64,000 nt of DNA, taken from Aphrophora alni (lineage: Eukaryota > Arthropoda > Insecta > Hemiptera > Aphrophoridae). The stretch spans positions 68,126,231-68,190,230 of the forward strand of contig OY740768.1 in assembly GCA_963513935.1 (NCBI GenBank), given 5' to 3'. The notes under the pieces were generated by a model, which did not search any database, was not told where the DNA came from, and saw nothing but the letters and a program-made list of their open reading frames with translations. The first letter of the stretch is position 1, and every line of letters begins with the position of its first letter. Shown here one piece after another: positions 47,310 through 58,499 of the stretch. A program made the position numbers and the translations under genes.

Positions 47310-48595
47310 ATCCGTCTCATCAGTTTGGCGTTGTCAAGAGTTAGTAGCATCTTGATGTTCTGGTGTTTATGTAGTTAAGCATCTCTCTTCATTGGTTTTT
47401 GGCAATGCCGCTATCCTCATCAGCAACTGTAGCTTTTTTCTAAATCTCTGTGAATATCTTAGTTTTACATACCAAGAAGCATTAACAATGGACTTCAGGC
47501 CTTTGTTTTTCAAAATCTGGATGTCTTTAAGTTACTTTTCTTGGCGAAATCCCTAAGTTACACACCATTTGTCAAAATTGGTTTTAGGACTTGTTTATAA
47601 GTAATAGTTTGTTGTGTAGAAACAATTCCGAATTTCGCCTAAAAAGCCAATACATTTTTCTGAATTCAAGATAAAATTTTCCTTTTTACATGGACCTTCC
47701 ACCGCAGTTTCGTATCCAGGATTATGCTTAGATATTTAGCTCTATTTTAATGTGGGATCTCTTTGTGCTTGATTATCACAGGGATGTAATTGATGTAATT
47801 TCTATTAGTGAAATTAACGTATACAGATTTGGCCTCGTTTAGCTTTGTTCGCCATTTCTTTGCCCAATTACAAACTTTGCCAATGATAGAAGTTTCCTCG
47901 TTGTTTCTTCAATGCTGTTTTCTTCTGAAATAACGACAGTATCGTCAGCAAATGTAGCCTCTCCGTGGCAATCAGGTAACTTATGTCGCTCGTATAAAAC
48001 AGATATGATAATGGTTCAAAAAGTTGCCTTGTGGAACTCCTACCAAGATTTGTTTTAAATCAGAATAATTGTCGAAAGTATCTGTTTGAAATATTGGATT
48101 TAAGTAACTGGCTATGGTGTTTTGGACAAATTTATTTAGAACTTATACTCCAGTCTATGATAGATTCCAGACCTTGGCAACGTCTTAGAATACTACAGAA
48201 CAGATTTGATTTTCTTCAAGCACCTTATCAAAGACATTGGTGATTCTTTGTACCTGGCAATAGTTGAGTGTTTGTTTCTGAATCTAATTGAAGACGATCT
48301 TATTATTGAAGACGATTTAAGAGTAGCTTTTCAAATATGTTATAGACATAATTGGTAGCAGGGATATTGCCCTGTATGATGTTTTGTTATTTGGTGGTTT
48401 GCAGACTTTGGAAACCTGACGACCTCACCCACCTTCCACGACATTGATACATAATAAAAACGGAACGCTACATTTATTCCTTTACAGTTCTTTCATTGCT
48501 TGACATGTTATTAAGTTGTAACCAAGAGCTTTTTAGAGTTAAGATTACTACCAATTTATTTTCTTACTTCTCTATAAGAACCTGGTTTTAGTTGG
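47310..48595 (-). mobile_element. Jockey-type LINE relic: reverse transcriptase, 5'-truncated
   Basis: Reading the minus strand from high to low coordinates gives, in family order: LGYNLITCQAMKEL (the PGHDLIT..ML.. region), a SYRAISLLP block at about 48,361-48,381, VFDKVLEENQ and DVAKVWN (the DVAKAFD block), LVGVPQGN at about 48,023-48,046, the catalytic box FADDTVV at 47,932-47,952, a W.KW..KLN..KS region, KYLSIILDTKLRWKVHVK, and LKDIQILKNKGLKSIVNASW near the C-terminus. These are the canonical RT motifs of the Jockey clade. Frameshifts and stops separate the blocks, so the copy is dead. The N-terminal endonuclease is missing and homology stops near 48,595, next to a repeat arm at 48,603. 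Confidence 0.85.
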
Positions 48596-48602
48596 TTAGA
48601 AT

Positions 48603-48665
48603 AAAACTCGGACAAAAGATCTCACAAAACTGAAGATATTTTATCAACTGAAGATTTAGTAAGCA
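48603..48665 (+). repeat. Copy of the 25.0-kb inverted-repeat arm
   Basis: AAAACTCGGACAAAAGATCT and CACAAAACTGAAGAT align with the left arm and adjoining bases at 25,021-25,060. It sits exactly at the 5' truncation point of the Jockey relic. Confidence 0.55.
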
Positions 48666-48769
48666 GCCAAATTTTTCTTGCTTATCTTTTTTCCGTCACT
48701 ATTTTTCTAATCTCTTTAAGATACTTAAGAACAGGCATTTACGGTCTAAGGATGGGGATGTTTTCTACT

Positions 48770-51040
48770 TTTGGTGAATGGGTGGATGAAATGAAGCTGA
48801 TAGTGATTAACACACTACATTTCATGGGTACTAGACAACAGTGAGTCTTTTATTGGCGTGACACCAACTATGTTCCGAACAACTGAGAGAGTGCGTGTCA
48901 GAAAAATGACGTGTTTGGATAAATTGAATCTTAGTGACCACCGGGATATCATATATGACATCTGTGATATAGGGACATAATCACAAAAAGAAGTTGACTA
49001 GGGACCATATGTGGATGGAGAGTGAGCCCTGGTCTAATGGAACATTTTGACCAAAACCTGCAGGTAGAAATAATGAGGTGTGTGAAATAAAGCCTCGTAG
49101 GTACGGAAGCTAAATGAGGCGTTGGTGTGGCAGCTGCAAGTATGACAACTTTTGGCAGAAAGATGGTCATAGTAAGAGAAGATACAGCTACAAGTAATAG
49201 CAACACTTCCATTCTCCGTAGGGGATGTCTAAAAAAAAAGAAAGAAAAAAAGAGAACTAGTGCTGATAAACAGGAAGATACCTGCGGCGGAAACTACTAA
49301 GTAGAAAGTGAAAGTGGAATTCACGGTAGCCAAAACTGTCCTAACTAGGGACATAGAGAAACTACGAATCTGACATGGCATATGTGAAGAGCTTGATAGA
49401 GATATTTGGAGAGACACCTGTAAGATCGTCTGCGGCAAGACTGTCACAAATAGTCCTTACTGAAAAAAGGATTATGGAGATTACTGAGGAATTGTTCTCC
49501 AAATATACAGGGGTTCAATAGATGTATCCGGAGTTTGCCAAGGTTGAAGTGGAGTGCTTCATGAAGTAAGAGATTAATACTGCTGTTGAATGCATGCAGA
49601 CCATGAAGGCCTTGGGGATAAATTTCATACATCTAGAGATCAGTATAAGAATTAAAAAGTGCCCCACAAAGGAAGGTACTTAGTTGATAAATAACATACT
49701 CATGGAAGACTACTTTCTCACTGAATGAAAAACTACCCAACTGAAAGCCCAAGAAGAATAAGGATAAAGTTTCGACTCATAGACCAGTATGTATGCTGAA
49801 CATCATGGACAATATACTAGAACGACTTATCGGGGCAAGATTGGAAATAGAACTGGAGAGTAGAGCTTAAGGAGTTCTATCATAGATTCCGAAAGAGTCG
49901 ATCAACGGTCAGCACTATGATGGTGATGAAAAGGATAGCTGAAGATAGGAGTATTGTCACATAGTCGGGGCTTCTGTGCCCCGGTCATTCTGGATATATA
50001 AAACACCATCAATAGTGTACCTTGGCTAGGAGTCGTTACAGAACTGGAGGAGCTTAGGGGTTCACCTTACCTTATACGGATATTAATGAAATACTTTCAG
50101 TATTGGGAAGTAAAAATTGAAATAAGTAAGACCACCAGCACGACTTGTAGTGTTTAAGGGCCTGTTCTTGGCCTCGGTTATAGAATATAAAATATATTAC
50201 GATGGTGTTTCGGACTAAGAACGCCTGAGGGAATTACTCTGATTGGATATACAACGACCTGGCTGTTGTAGCAGAAATTGAAGAGGGTATCATCGTGGAA
50301 ACAAAAATTAACCGAGCAATCAGTAGGATCAATAAATGGCTGCGTCAAAAGAGATTTTGTCTTACCCCACAAAAAACAGTGACAGTGCTGCTTGTTTTAA
50401 AATAAATACATATAGCAGTGGAAAATAAGTGTGGCTACTTGCAAGACCCTAAAGTACATGGGGATCCATTTTAATTTTAACGCTAGTTTGTTAAATCACA
50501 TAAATAAAATAGTTATTAAGACGGAGTTAATAGCTTAGGTACTAGAATGGATAATGCCGAACTAGTATATTGGTAGATAAAGCAAGAGACGTACCCAGGG
50601 AATGGTAGTACATTCTGTGATAAAATATGGTGCGTCAATTCTGTGTGTAGCTCTGTGGCACAATAAATAAAGCGTTTATTGGACGACCCCACAAACGCAG
50701 TTGGATCTTGGCTGAAACCCTATTTACCTACAGTTAAAAGAGAGGAAGACGGTACACAGAATCTATAAAGATTCCAGATAGACTAAATAAACTAAAAGAG
50801 GAAAAGGAATCTCAGACAGGCTCCTGGACCGATTAATCCCTGACGTGAGGGATTGGGTTAGCCATTTTAATACGTATTTAATACGGCGAAATTAAATTTT
50901 CCTTGACAATGTTTCGCTGCTTAGGTAGGTATTTGTACAAGTTTATGCTGATAAACGAGCCTCTATATGTGTACTGTAGCGAGATTGATACCGCGTATAA
51001 TACTGCGCCAGATGAAGTCAGAAGTTGAAGGAGTTAAATA
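48770..51040 (+). mobile_element. R1-clade LINE relic: endonuclease, reverse transcriptase and C-terminal region
   Basis: In order on the plus strand: LDKLNLSDHRDIIYDI at about 48,917-48,965 (the LSDHRYI end of the AP-like endonuclease), AVECMQTMKALGINFIHLEI at about 49,585-49,640, RPVCMLNIMDNILERLIGAR from 49,781, FRKSRSTV at 49,887-49,910 (the GFRKGRST motif), YDGV and LRELL (WN..YDGVL region), a catalytic box GY..DLAVV at 50,244-50,270, and near the end a WT..LIPDVRDW motif followed by GRYLYKF and VYCSEIDTAYNT, matching the R1 C-terminal zinc-knuckle region. The catalytic YADD is broken by a frameshift and an altered residue, and there are many stops. It is nearly full length for ORF2 C-terminal to the endonuclease. 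R1 elements usually target 28S rDNA, but this copy is not in rDNA and may belong to a related non-rDNA lineage. Confidence 0.8.
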
Positions 51041-52079
51041 ATAAATTGGGCTGTGCGTTGAAGGTTACCAACTTTGCAATTGAAATGATAAACAACGAAA
51101 AGAAGTGGCGATAGTGTTTGTAATTATTGTGCTGACGCTTATAGACAAGGATGAAAACAAGGAGCAGAGACACCGATGAAAGTATCTAAGTAAATAGAAG
51201 TATATACAACCATCAATACCAAAAAAGTTAAACCGCCAATAAAAGTAATTAAACACAGATAAAACAAGTCAATAGAATAATTAAACACAAATTAATATTA
51301 TAACCATAAACAAGACTAGAATTTTAGAACTACAAGACCAACTATTAAAAAATTTACAGGCTTTCGTCCCTGATGTAATGCAAACGCAGTTCTGAGTGGC
51401 GTTCTAAAGAAATGGAAATGCGGTTTTGCCAGTATACCTTAAGGAGAACCTATACACGGAATGTAATGTAAGATCCTCTTATGATGTAGTGATGCAGTTA
51501 CCTCCTCAGTAAATAAGAAGAAAAAATTAAGAAATTTCAACAGAATAGCGATTTCATAAAATTTCAAGACCCCATTTGAATGTTGGCCACGATTGTGCTT
51601 TCATAAAAACATCAACCACGAAAAGAAAGTTAACTACGAATATTAAAAAGTTTTTAGATCTGTTACAAAATGAAAGTCAAATCATTTTGCTTTTATTATT
51701 AGGCTATTACAATTACACTGTGTACAGTGGAAAATAACAATTTAAAAATTAAGTAATATAATTGTTTACTTTAAAATTATTGAAGTTTTAATGTTGAAGG
51801 GCGTGTTAGAATTGAAGATTCTTTTCCTAATTTATTAATCAGTTTAATTTTCAAACTTTGGAAAACTATAACTTTTCCTCTCTATGCATTCAGCAGTAAT
51901 CTCTAGCGTTATAAGACATTGTATCTCCTACAAATAACACAAATCCAACACAGTAATATTAATAATATCACAGGTTATTTATCATTGGACTGTTTGAAAA
52001 TACCGACTTCGGCTATTGTGTTACATCAGATATAGGAATCCCCCCTCCTCCATTTCCTTCTATTCCATGTGGTGACAAC
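51041..52079. other. No feature seen
   Basis: Sequence past the LINE end, AT-rich. The first 250 bp may be LINE 3' untranslated sequence. No motif was recognised. Confidence 0.4.
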
Positions 52080-52330
52080 AAATTGGCAATCGATGGAAAT
52101 TTCAAATGCATTATGGATTGAGGTGAAAATTATACTTTAAGCGACCTTCAACATGGACCAATTTCAAGTGGCTTGCATTTGAGAGCAGTTACTGCATAAT
52201 TCAGACTAGGAGGTCACTGGGATATGGAGGTCAGTTTGCATGAATCGCACTTTCGTTGTTGTTTTCAAATTGACAAATCGAAGTGACCTCGTCAAAAAAC
52301 ATTTTCTTTTTGGCGGGAATATAATACGTC
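52080..52330. promoter_or_regulatory. Candidate conserved regulatory element
   Basis: A complex island with AGGTCA-type nuclear-receptor half sites (GGAGGTCACTGG, ATGGAGGTCAG, AAGTGACCTCG), a TTTGCATGAATCGC octamer-like word and a CAATCGAT word. Three to four half sites in 120 bp are more than expected in such AT-rich DNA. Conservation is untested. Confidence 0.3.
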
Positions 52331-52811
52331 TTTCGATAAGGCGATGAGTTAGGGGTTACTTTTAAGATTTATTAAGTCTTTAAAGTTTGGATTATTATAT
52401 ATTAGTAGCATTGAACGTAATAGGCCTGTAGAAATTATTTGGTTGAATATTTAATTAATATTTTCCTCTATTTAAAATAAGTGTAATTAATTCCAAAAAT
52501 CGTCAACTCTAATAATTGTTGTAGGAAACCTTATAAACAATGTATTAGGAAATGTAACTTTTAAATCATTTATTTATTACTAAATATTTTTAATTTGCCA
52601 CCAACTGACTGATGATCATTCATCAATATGTTTGGTCCTTGCGTTTGTGCTACATACTTGACTTTTGAAATGCAGTTGTAACAACTGGAAAAGTCTCGAA
52701 ATTAGAAGTAGTTGGTAAGTAGGTGTAAAGATGTCAGATTAGGTGTATATTGTAGTCAGAATCTCAACAATAATTGTACAAATCAATTGTACCACATATC
52801 TCAATATCTAT
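52331..52811. other. No feature seen
   Basis: AT-rich spacer. Confidence 0.4.
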
Positions 52812-52960
52812 AATCTGCTTCTTCTTTCATGGCCCCAATACCTGTCGTAGATTATGGCCTTGTCGATAATTTTTAGCCATTTCGTTTTGTCGTCAGCCAT
52901 TCCTTCTAAATTTCTGACGTTTATCGCTTTTAAATACAGAATTTTGAACCTTATCTCTAA
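52812..52960 (-). mobile_element. C-terminal tail of a LINE ORF (RTE/BovB-like), fragment
   Basis: The minus strand gives AINVRNLEGMADDKTKWLK, then IIDKAIIYDRYWGHERRSRL and a stop. The pattern (..L...A.DR..W..I...) is the usual C-terminal tail of RTE-like ORFs. It is short and 5'-truncated. Clade assignment is tentative. Confidence 0.4.
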
Positions 52961-53588
52961 ATCTGGTATTTATAGTTGAAACCAATCATTTACGACATTA
53001 TCTTGAAGACAACAAAATTCAACCACATCCATACAAATACGGCAATTTTCACCAAGATTTCTAAAAATATTAGGAAAATAAGTTTTTTATATGTAACATC
53101 CTTTTTCTCGAGAAAAAAAAATCATCTTGTTGAAGTAGAATGGAATATTGGTTTCTATTTAAATAGTTCTACAAACCTCTAAAACCACAAACACAAATTA
53201 AAATAAATCAAACATAATATAGGCAATATTTATTTATGGAGCGATTAGACTTGTGTTCTTTATGTTTCATGAGGCGATGAGTTAAATTCACACAACCGGT
53301 TTAAAAGGGTCATCGATTGAAGTGTTGTACAATATACTTTAGATAAGAAACATGCGCTGATCCTTTACATTTCTCGGCCTAAGGCTTCAGTTCTTTTCCT
53401 TCTGTACAAAATCCTCCGCTTGTGTATTCATTATGACCTCTCGAATCCTCCACCCAGATAACGTAGACCGATGTCGACTTGACCAAGGAGAGAAGTGATT
53501 TTATCCTTTTCCAGCACGAGTCTCCTAACTAAAGCTTCAATAAAGTTATGTACACTATTTATTCTCTCATCATATATTTTAAACACGG
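52961..53588. other. No gene seen
   Basis: AT-rich, except about 53,380-53,530, which is more complex but has no motif that I recognise. Confidence 0.35.
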
Positions 53589-53611
53589 TTTTTTTTTTTT
53601 TTTTTTTTTTT
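53589..53611. repeat. Poly(T) tract of about 23
   Basis: Uninterrupted T-run. Confidence 0.9.
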
Positions 53612-53923
53612 GGTAAGTCTTGATTAAATTGATTTCCATATAGTCAATTTCTAATATAAAATTACTGTATTAAGTTAAATATCTGTACTCTCTTTTCTGT
53701 TAACAAAAGCACTATACGAAATATGAAAAATAGAAACAAAGTAATATACAAAGGTATTTATTACCTGTTACTTACTTATTTCTATGCTCATCTTTTTGTG
53801 AAATCATATATTGAAATAGTTTAGTATATGTCAAAATAATATAAAGAAAAGAAGATTTTAGATATAGATTGTAGATATTTACAGAAATCTCTATATATTG
53901 GGAGAGAATTAGTGTCACACACA

Positions 53924-53924
<1 letters not shown>

Positions 53925-53994
<70 letters not shown>
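53925..53994. repeat. (TA)n microsatellite, about 35 units
   Basis: Perfect TA run preceded by a short CA run. Any protein read through it is an artefact. Confidence 0.95.
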
Positions 53995-53997
<3 letters not shown>

Positions 53998-54299
53998 GTC
54001 ATGAGAGATCAAGAGGGGCATCATGTAGAAAGGTGGAGATCCCGGTGGGTTCCTCATGAATGCGGTACCCGTACTCACTATATATATTTTCAAAATTGTG
54101 GCGGCTTTTAAAATTTATTGTAAAATTAAAGGTTTTAGAGGTATTAAAAATCTCAAACAGTAACCATTTCCATAAGTTGTAAGATATAGTTTAGATTCTC
54201 AATATATTGATAAAAATGTAGCATTAAAAATGTGTATATAAAATTTCGACTCGAAATCTTAATAATTTCTGACCATACTGTGTGTCATGTGTAAACACC

Positions 54300-54549
54300 G
54301 TCAGGGGGTTCACCTTTGGGGTGTACGACTGTCGCATGCAGGAGGAACTGAGCTGGAACCTACACTTTTCTTCGTGTTCGGTTAGATCCCTCTCTTTGAT
54401 CTTTACTAATACCTCTAGACCAACTCTTGTCCTCTTCAGACCATGACGCTATTAGACTATACGAGGACTAGAATTTTATTCTCGTTTTTTCTTGTTTCAT
54501 AAAACGATGATGACCGAGGGTTTTCTAGTCTTCAAACAACAAGGAAACA
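54300..54549 (+). mobile_element. SINE-like family, copy C (reference copy)
   Basis: Head GCAGGAGGAACTGAGCTGG (ending about 54,356), then TCGGTTAGATCCCTCTC (54,378), body GACCAACTCTTGTCCTCTTC, GACCATGACGCTATTAGAC and ACGAGGACTAGAATTTTATT, and 3' end AAACGATGATGACCGAGGG ... GTCTTCAAACAACAAGG. GAGCTGG and GGTTAGATCC resemble polymerase III A and B boxes at roughly tRNA spacing. Five other copies in the window align with it. Confidence 0.65.
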
Positions 54550-54865
54550 AATCAAAAATTAGTGAACACTCTAGAAGTTGCAGTTTTAGCCCAATCTTAC
54601 AAGCCGTTAGGCAAATCGATAACAAAATTGCAATTTGTCACCCCCACCGTTGTACAATGATCCATGATAGTTCATTTTGTGAAGCATTAAAATCTCCATC
54701 CAATGATGCCCAAACTTTTTTACTAAGATAACGAAGAAAACAGTTGTTATTAAAGACCAAAGATGTTAAAGAAATATCTCGTTATTAGACAAAATAATAC
54801 TTTTGGTAATTTGAATTTTAGTTAAATTTCGCATGTAAACTAGAATTTCCTTTTCTCAAAATTTT
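54550..54865. other. No feature seen
   Basis: A 79-codon plus frame overlaps the end of SINE-like copy C and is not a gene. Confidence 0.4.
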
Positions 54866-54891
54866 AAAATGGCGGCCGTTTTAAACGGTCA
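54866..54891. repeat. Dispersed ATGGCGGCC word within a hairpin
   Basis: AAAATGGCGGCCGTTTTAAACGGTC contains GGCCGTTT-AAACGGTC, a near-perfect inverted repeat. The ATGGCGGCC core recurs at 63,158 and, in related form, near 32,953 (reverse) and 16,917. Confidence 0.4.
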
Positions 54892-57399
54892 TTTTTAAAA
54901 CTTAGACTTACATAAGTCCTATTTATGTAACTGGTGATCTGCACATACTAATACTAAGGCCAGGGTCTTAAAACTACCGAACATATACCCAAACACAGCA
55001 AAGATATTCTCGTCCTGTCATGTCAGCGAATCAGCGAAGTTTAATTACTAACAAATAATTATTGATTAAAAAAACTCATTTAAAAATAAACTCTACTATA
55101 AAATCTTGTAGGTTTAAAAAGATTTGAATGCGCCCACGCCACCTTAAAGCTTTTGTTTAATTCTCACTGTATGCCATGTCTTTCGACAAGATTTTCCACC
55201 CATTCGACAGAGCACCCACGAGGTAGATGATAGTCGCGACAATAGTCTTTCACTTTCCATTACGATGACAAACCTGAATACAAGAAGGCGTTAGTCTCTT
55301 TTCATGCCAGCAAAATTCATCGCTGATTCTAAACGATGGCCGGAATATTTAGAACGAAAAGTTTATAAATAGCCAGACAGGAAAGACCGAGACTTTATCA
55401 TTCATAAAATTATGTCTTCTAAAGATTAGTAGTGGCAAAACATAGCTCCCGTATTGATATGTCGTGTCGAAGTTACGTGGTTTTATATGACTGAAATAGT
55501 TTCAGCTATTTTCATTATGGAGTTTAGGCTACAAAACGAAACCTATGCGATGAAAGTTGGATTTACTGAACTTCTAACCACTTCCCAAAAGACACATATT
55601 ACTTAACCAGTAATATGTCTATTAATGTGTATTGTATATGTCAATGCCTCGAACACAAGATATGTTTAGCAACCAATGTGTTCTCTTTTCATCCCGCCAA
55701 TAGCTTCATATCGTGTCCCCACGTAGTATTTTGTTACTAATCGGTCCATATAAATTTAGTGGATCATAAACATCTTTTGAGAGACAGATAAAGGCTCCGG
55801 AGCTTTTTGCGTAAGAGAACAGCGGAACGGGAAACGCGGCCTTGTGAGTTGGACGGATAGAACTGTATGACTTATTTCTGGGTTGTGTTTTTGTGACTAT
55901 TTATTTTTCTTTTCTTTTAGTTTTAAAATAAGTTGTATCTAACCGGTCCTCATTGTCCTAACCACCGTTTGATTCATCAATAAACAAGTGGGTTGATTGA
56001 ATGGCCTATTAACTATTAACTATTATATATGTTTAATCGACTAGGTATCTTGTATTAGTAAGCAGGTATTATAAAATGATTTGTGTTATTCATTTAGTGT
56101 CGTCATAAGCGGGATGAACTGAGCCTTTGGAAGATTGAAAAACTAACTACGTACCTATTTGGTTTTAGATTATTTAGCCCACGTGGGTGCAGTTACCGCA
56201 ATAAGTAAACCTAACCTCTTGAATACAAGTTCCTCTTAAGATCACATACTTAAAATTAAAAATATAACTTACAACACAGCTAATCTCTTAACATAACATA
56301 GATCAGGATAATTTCTGCCTTGACTAATGTGAATCCTTCGTAATGTCGTCTGTTAAAGCTAAGCTACGCTGTTTTAGGTTTATCTCCCTGATTTGTACCT
56401 AGGATATGGTTTTACAATCTGAAAAACAATCAAGGCTTTATCAAGTCCCCTTTCTTATATATACAAAATGTATCAGACCTCAGTTGCTTTTTGTATAGGG
56501 AGCAAATGAATCGGTTTAGACACTGGGTTCCAACTGAAAGTCCACAGTTATTTGAATCAATTTATTAATAAAATGTAGACTACAACAACTTAAACTCAAC
56601 GAATATACATGCAACCCTAACACCGTTTTGTATACCATCATAAACTATTGACACAAAATTACGTAATTCCTCTTGGGTATTCTTTCCCTCTCTATATACA
56701 AATGGTATTTTCTATTAAAAATATATATGTATCTTACTGAAAAATACATTTTAACGAGATTTGAAAGGGTTCTTTTTTTAATGAAGTGTAATTGGTCTGT
56801 TGTTGCCCATTAATTTGTAATATTCTTTTTCAAAGATCGACAACATAATAACATTAAAAAAATTTTTGGGCATCTCGAAAAAGAGCCTTTGAGTCTTAAA
56901 TTAATAAGATAAAGTTTGATTATCCACTATTTACAATAAATGCAGGTGGAATTGATCTCGTCTTTAACTGGATTTTATTGATTGGTATTGGTAATTTTTC
57001 TAATTTCGCAACTTGGTTTATTACCACCCATCATATTTACCATTGTCTCTTTTACAATTTTCAAACAAATTGTTGTAGTATTGGTTCTACTGTATTTTTT
57101 ATTTAATGAATCTGTTTAACAGTTTTTCGTCATTTATTCCCTCATAATTCAGAAAGTATCAGATTGCATCATAGCATTGCCCTTGTGTGGTTATGATTGG
57201 CAAAACATCCCAGTTCATGTAAAATGCGAACATAAACCATGACAAGCACAGTTATGTATTTACAAAAATTATAAGTTCATTCTTAATCACGCAAAGTATA
57301 ATTTAGTTTATACACGCCCATATATGTACATAATTACCCGCCTTACGTACACCACTATATTGCATGTCAAAGAAATGTAATTATCACGGTCGATATATA
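54892..57399. other. No gene seen; a few complex patches
   Basis: About 55,130-55,400 and 55,780-55,880 are less AT-rich and could be conserved non-coding DNA. No frame looks coding. Confidence 0.35.
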
Positions 57400-57600
57400 A
57401 TAATTTTCAGCATGTAGATAGGCTAGGTGACATGGCGATTTAATAAATGCCATGCATGTAAAAGTGACCGGTTCTCAGCCTTGGGAAACAATTAATTTAA
57501 ACTGTTAATTAAAATAATTGACATTAATGGAAGAAAAGAACAATAAGGCCCGACTCTATTAATACATAAAACTAATTACATTTATTATGGTTTTAAATAA
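57400..57600. promoter_or_regulatory. Candidate conserved regulatory element, homeodomain-site rich
   Basis: TTAATAAATGCCATGCATG, then GGGAAACAATTAATTTAAAC, TGTTAATTAAAATAATTGAC and ATTAATGG: five or more TAAT-type cores in about 120 bp mixed with complex GC words (GTGACCGGTTCTCAGCC). Typical of homeotic-type enhancers; inference. Confidence 0.3.
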
Positions 57601-58225
57601 AATTAACACTCAAAAGATGTTCTAATCAAATATTCGTATAATACTCAATATTATTGTATGCATAATCAAAATGATCGAATTTCAATCAAGCGGTTTAGGT
57701 GTGTTAAAGATAATAATTATTTTAAAGTATAACAATATGAAAATATGGACTTCGTTAGATCAAAAGATTTCTTAAGATAATCTAGTCAAGCAGATACACC
57801 ATATTTCTAGTAGAGACTTTAAAACCTCAACTCAAAAGACATTCCGCAAAGGAGCCTCAACAACAGAAAATGAATAGAAATAAGTTAAAACAGCATCATC
57901 ATTATATTTTACTAGTTAATATTTAATATTCCTCAGTTTAACAAATTTGAAATATATCAAAATAACCATTCTTTTATTTGTTTGAATATTAAAGAATAAT
58001 AGACGAAGTTATATACTCTTAACGTACTTCGTTTAAAACATAAAACCTGAGTCCTTGACGAATTTCAAAAGGACAAGATGGCCACTGTTGTAACATTTAG
58101 TTTTATATACATAACGTAGGTCTATATCTACACTAATTCAAATACGTTTCACATACAATTCTTACGTTTCATCCAAACACCATTGTTTATTGTAACCTAA
58201 AATAACTATTATAAAGAAGTCTGAT
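57601..58225. other. No feature seen
   Basis: AT-rich. CAAGATGGCC at about 58,075 is another weak ATGGC word. Confidence 0.4.
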
Positions 58226-58425
58226 AGTCAGTATAGCATCATTGAATTCTAGTGTCATTTAAATAATGGATGCATAGTCAGTATAGCATCATTGAAGTCT
58301 ATTGTCATTTAAATAATGGATGCATAGTCAGTATAGCATCATTGAAGTCTATTGTCATTTAAATAATGGATTCATAGTCAGTATAGCATCATTGAAGTCT
58401 ATTGTCATTTAAATAATGGATGCAT
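58226..58425. repeat. 4 x 50-bp tandem repeat
   Basis: Units start at 58,226, 58,276, 58,326 and 58,376, each beginning AGTCAGTATAGCATCATTGA. They are nearly identical, with two or three substitutions in total, so the array is young. Confidence 0.95.
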
Positions 58426-58499
58426 TTTATTAGTAGACCTACTCAAATTCACTATAATCAACATCAAATCTACATATATAGATGTGATAAAAACTTTCG

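Noticed and set aside
48949..50372. Minus-strand frames of 62-87 codons across the R1-type relic
   Set aside because: They are antisense shadows of the plus-strand LINE coding sequence.
53821..54093. 90-codon minus frame with an alternating I-Y stretch
   Set aside because: It is created by reading through the (TA)n microsatellite.
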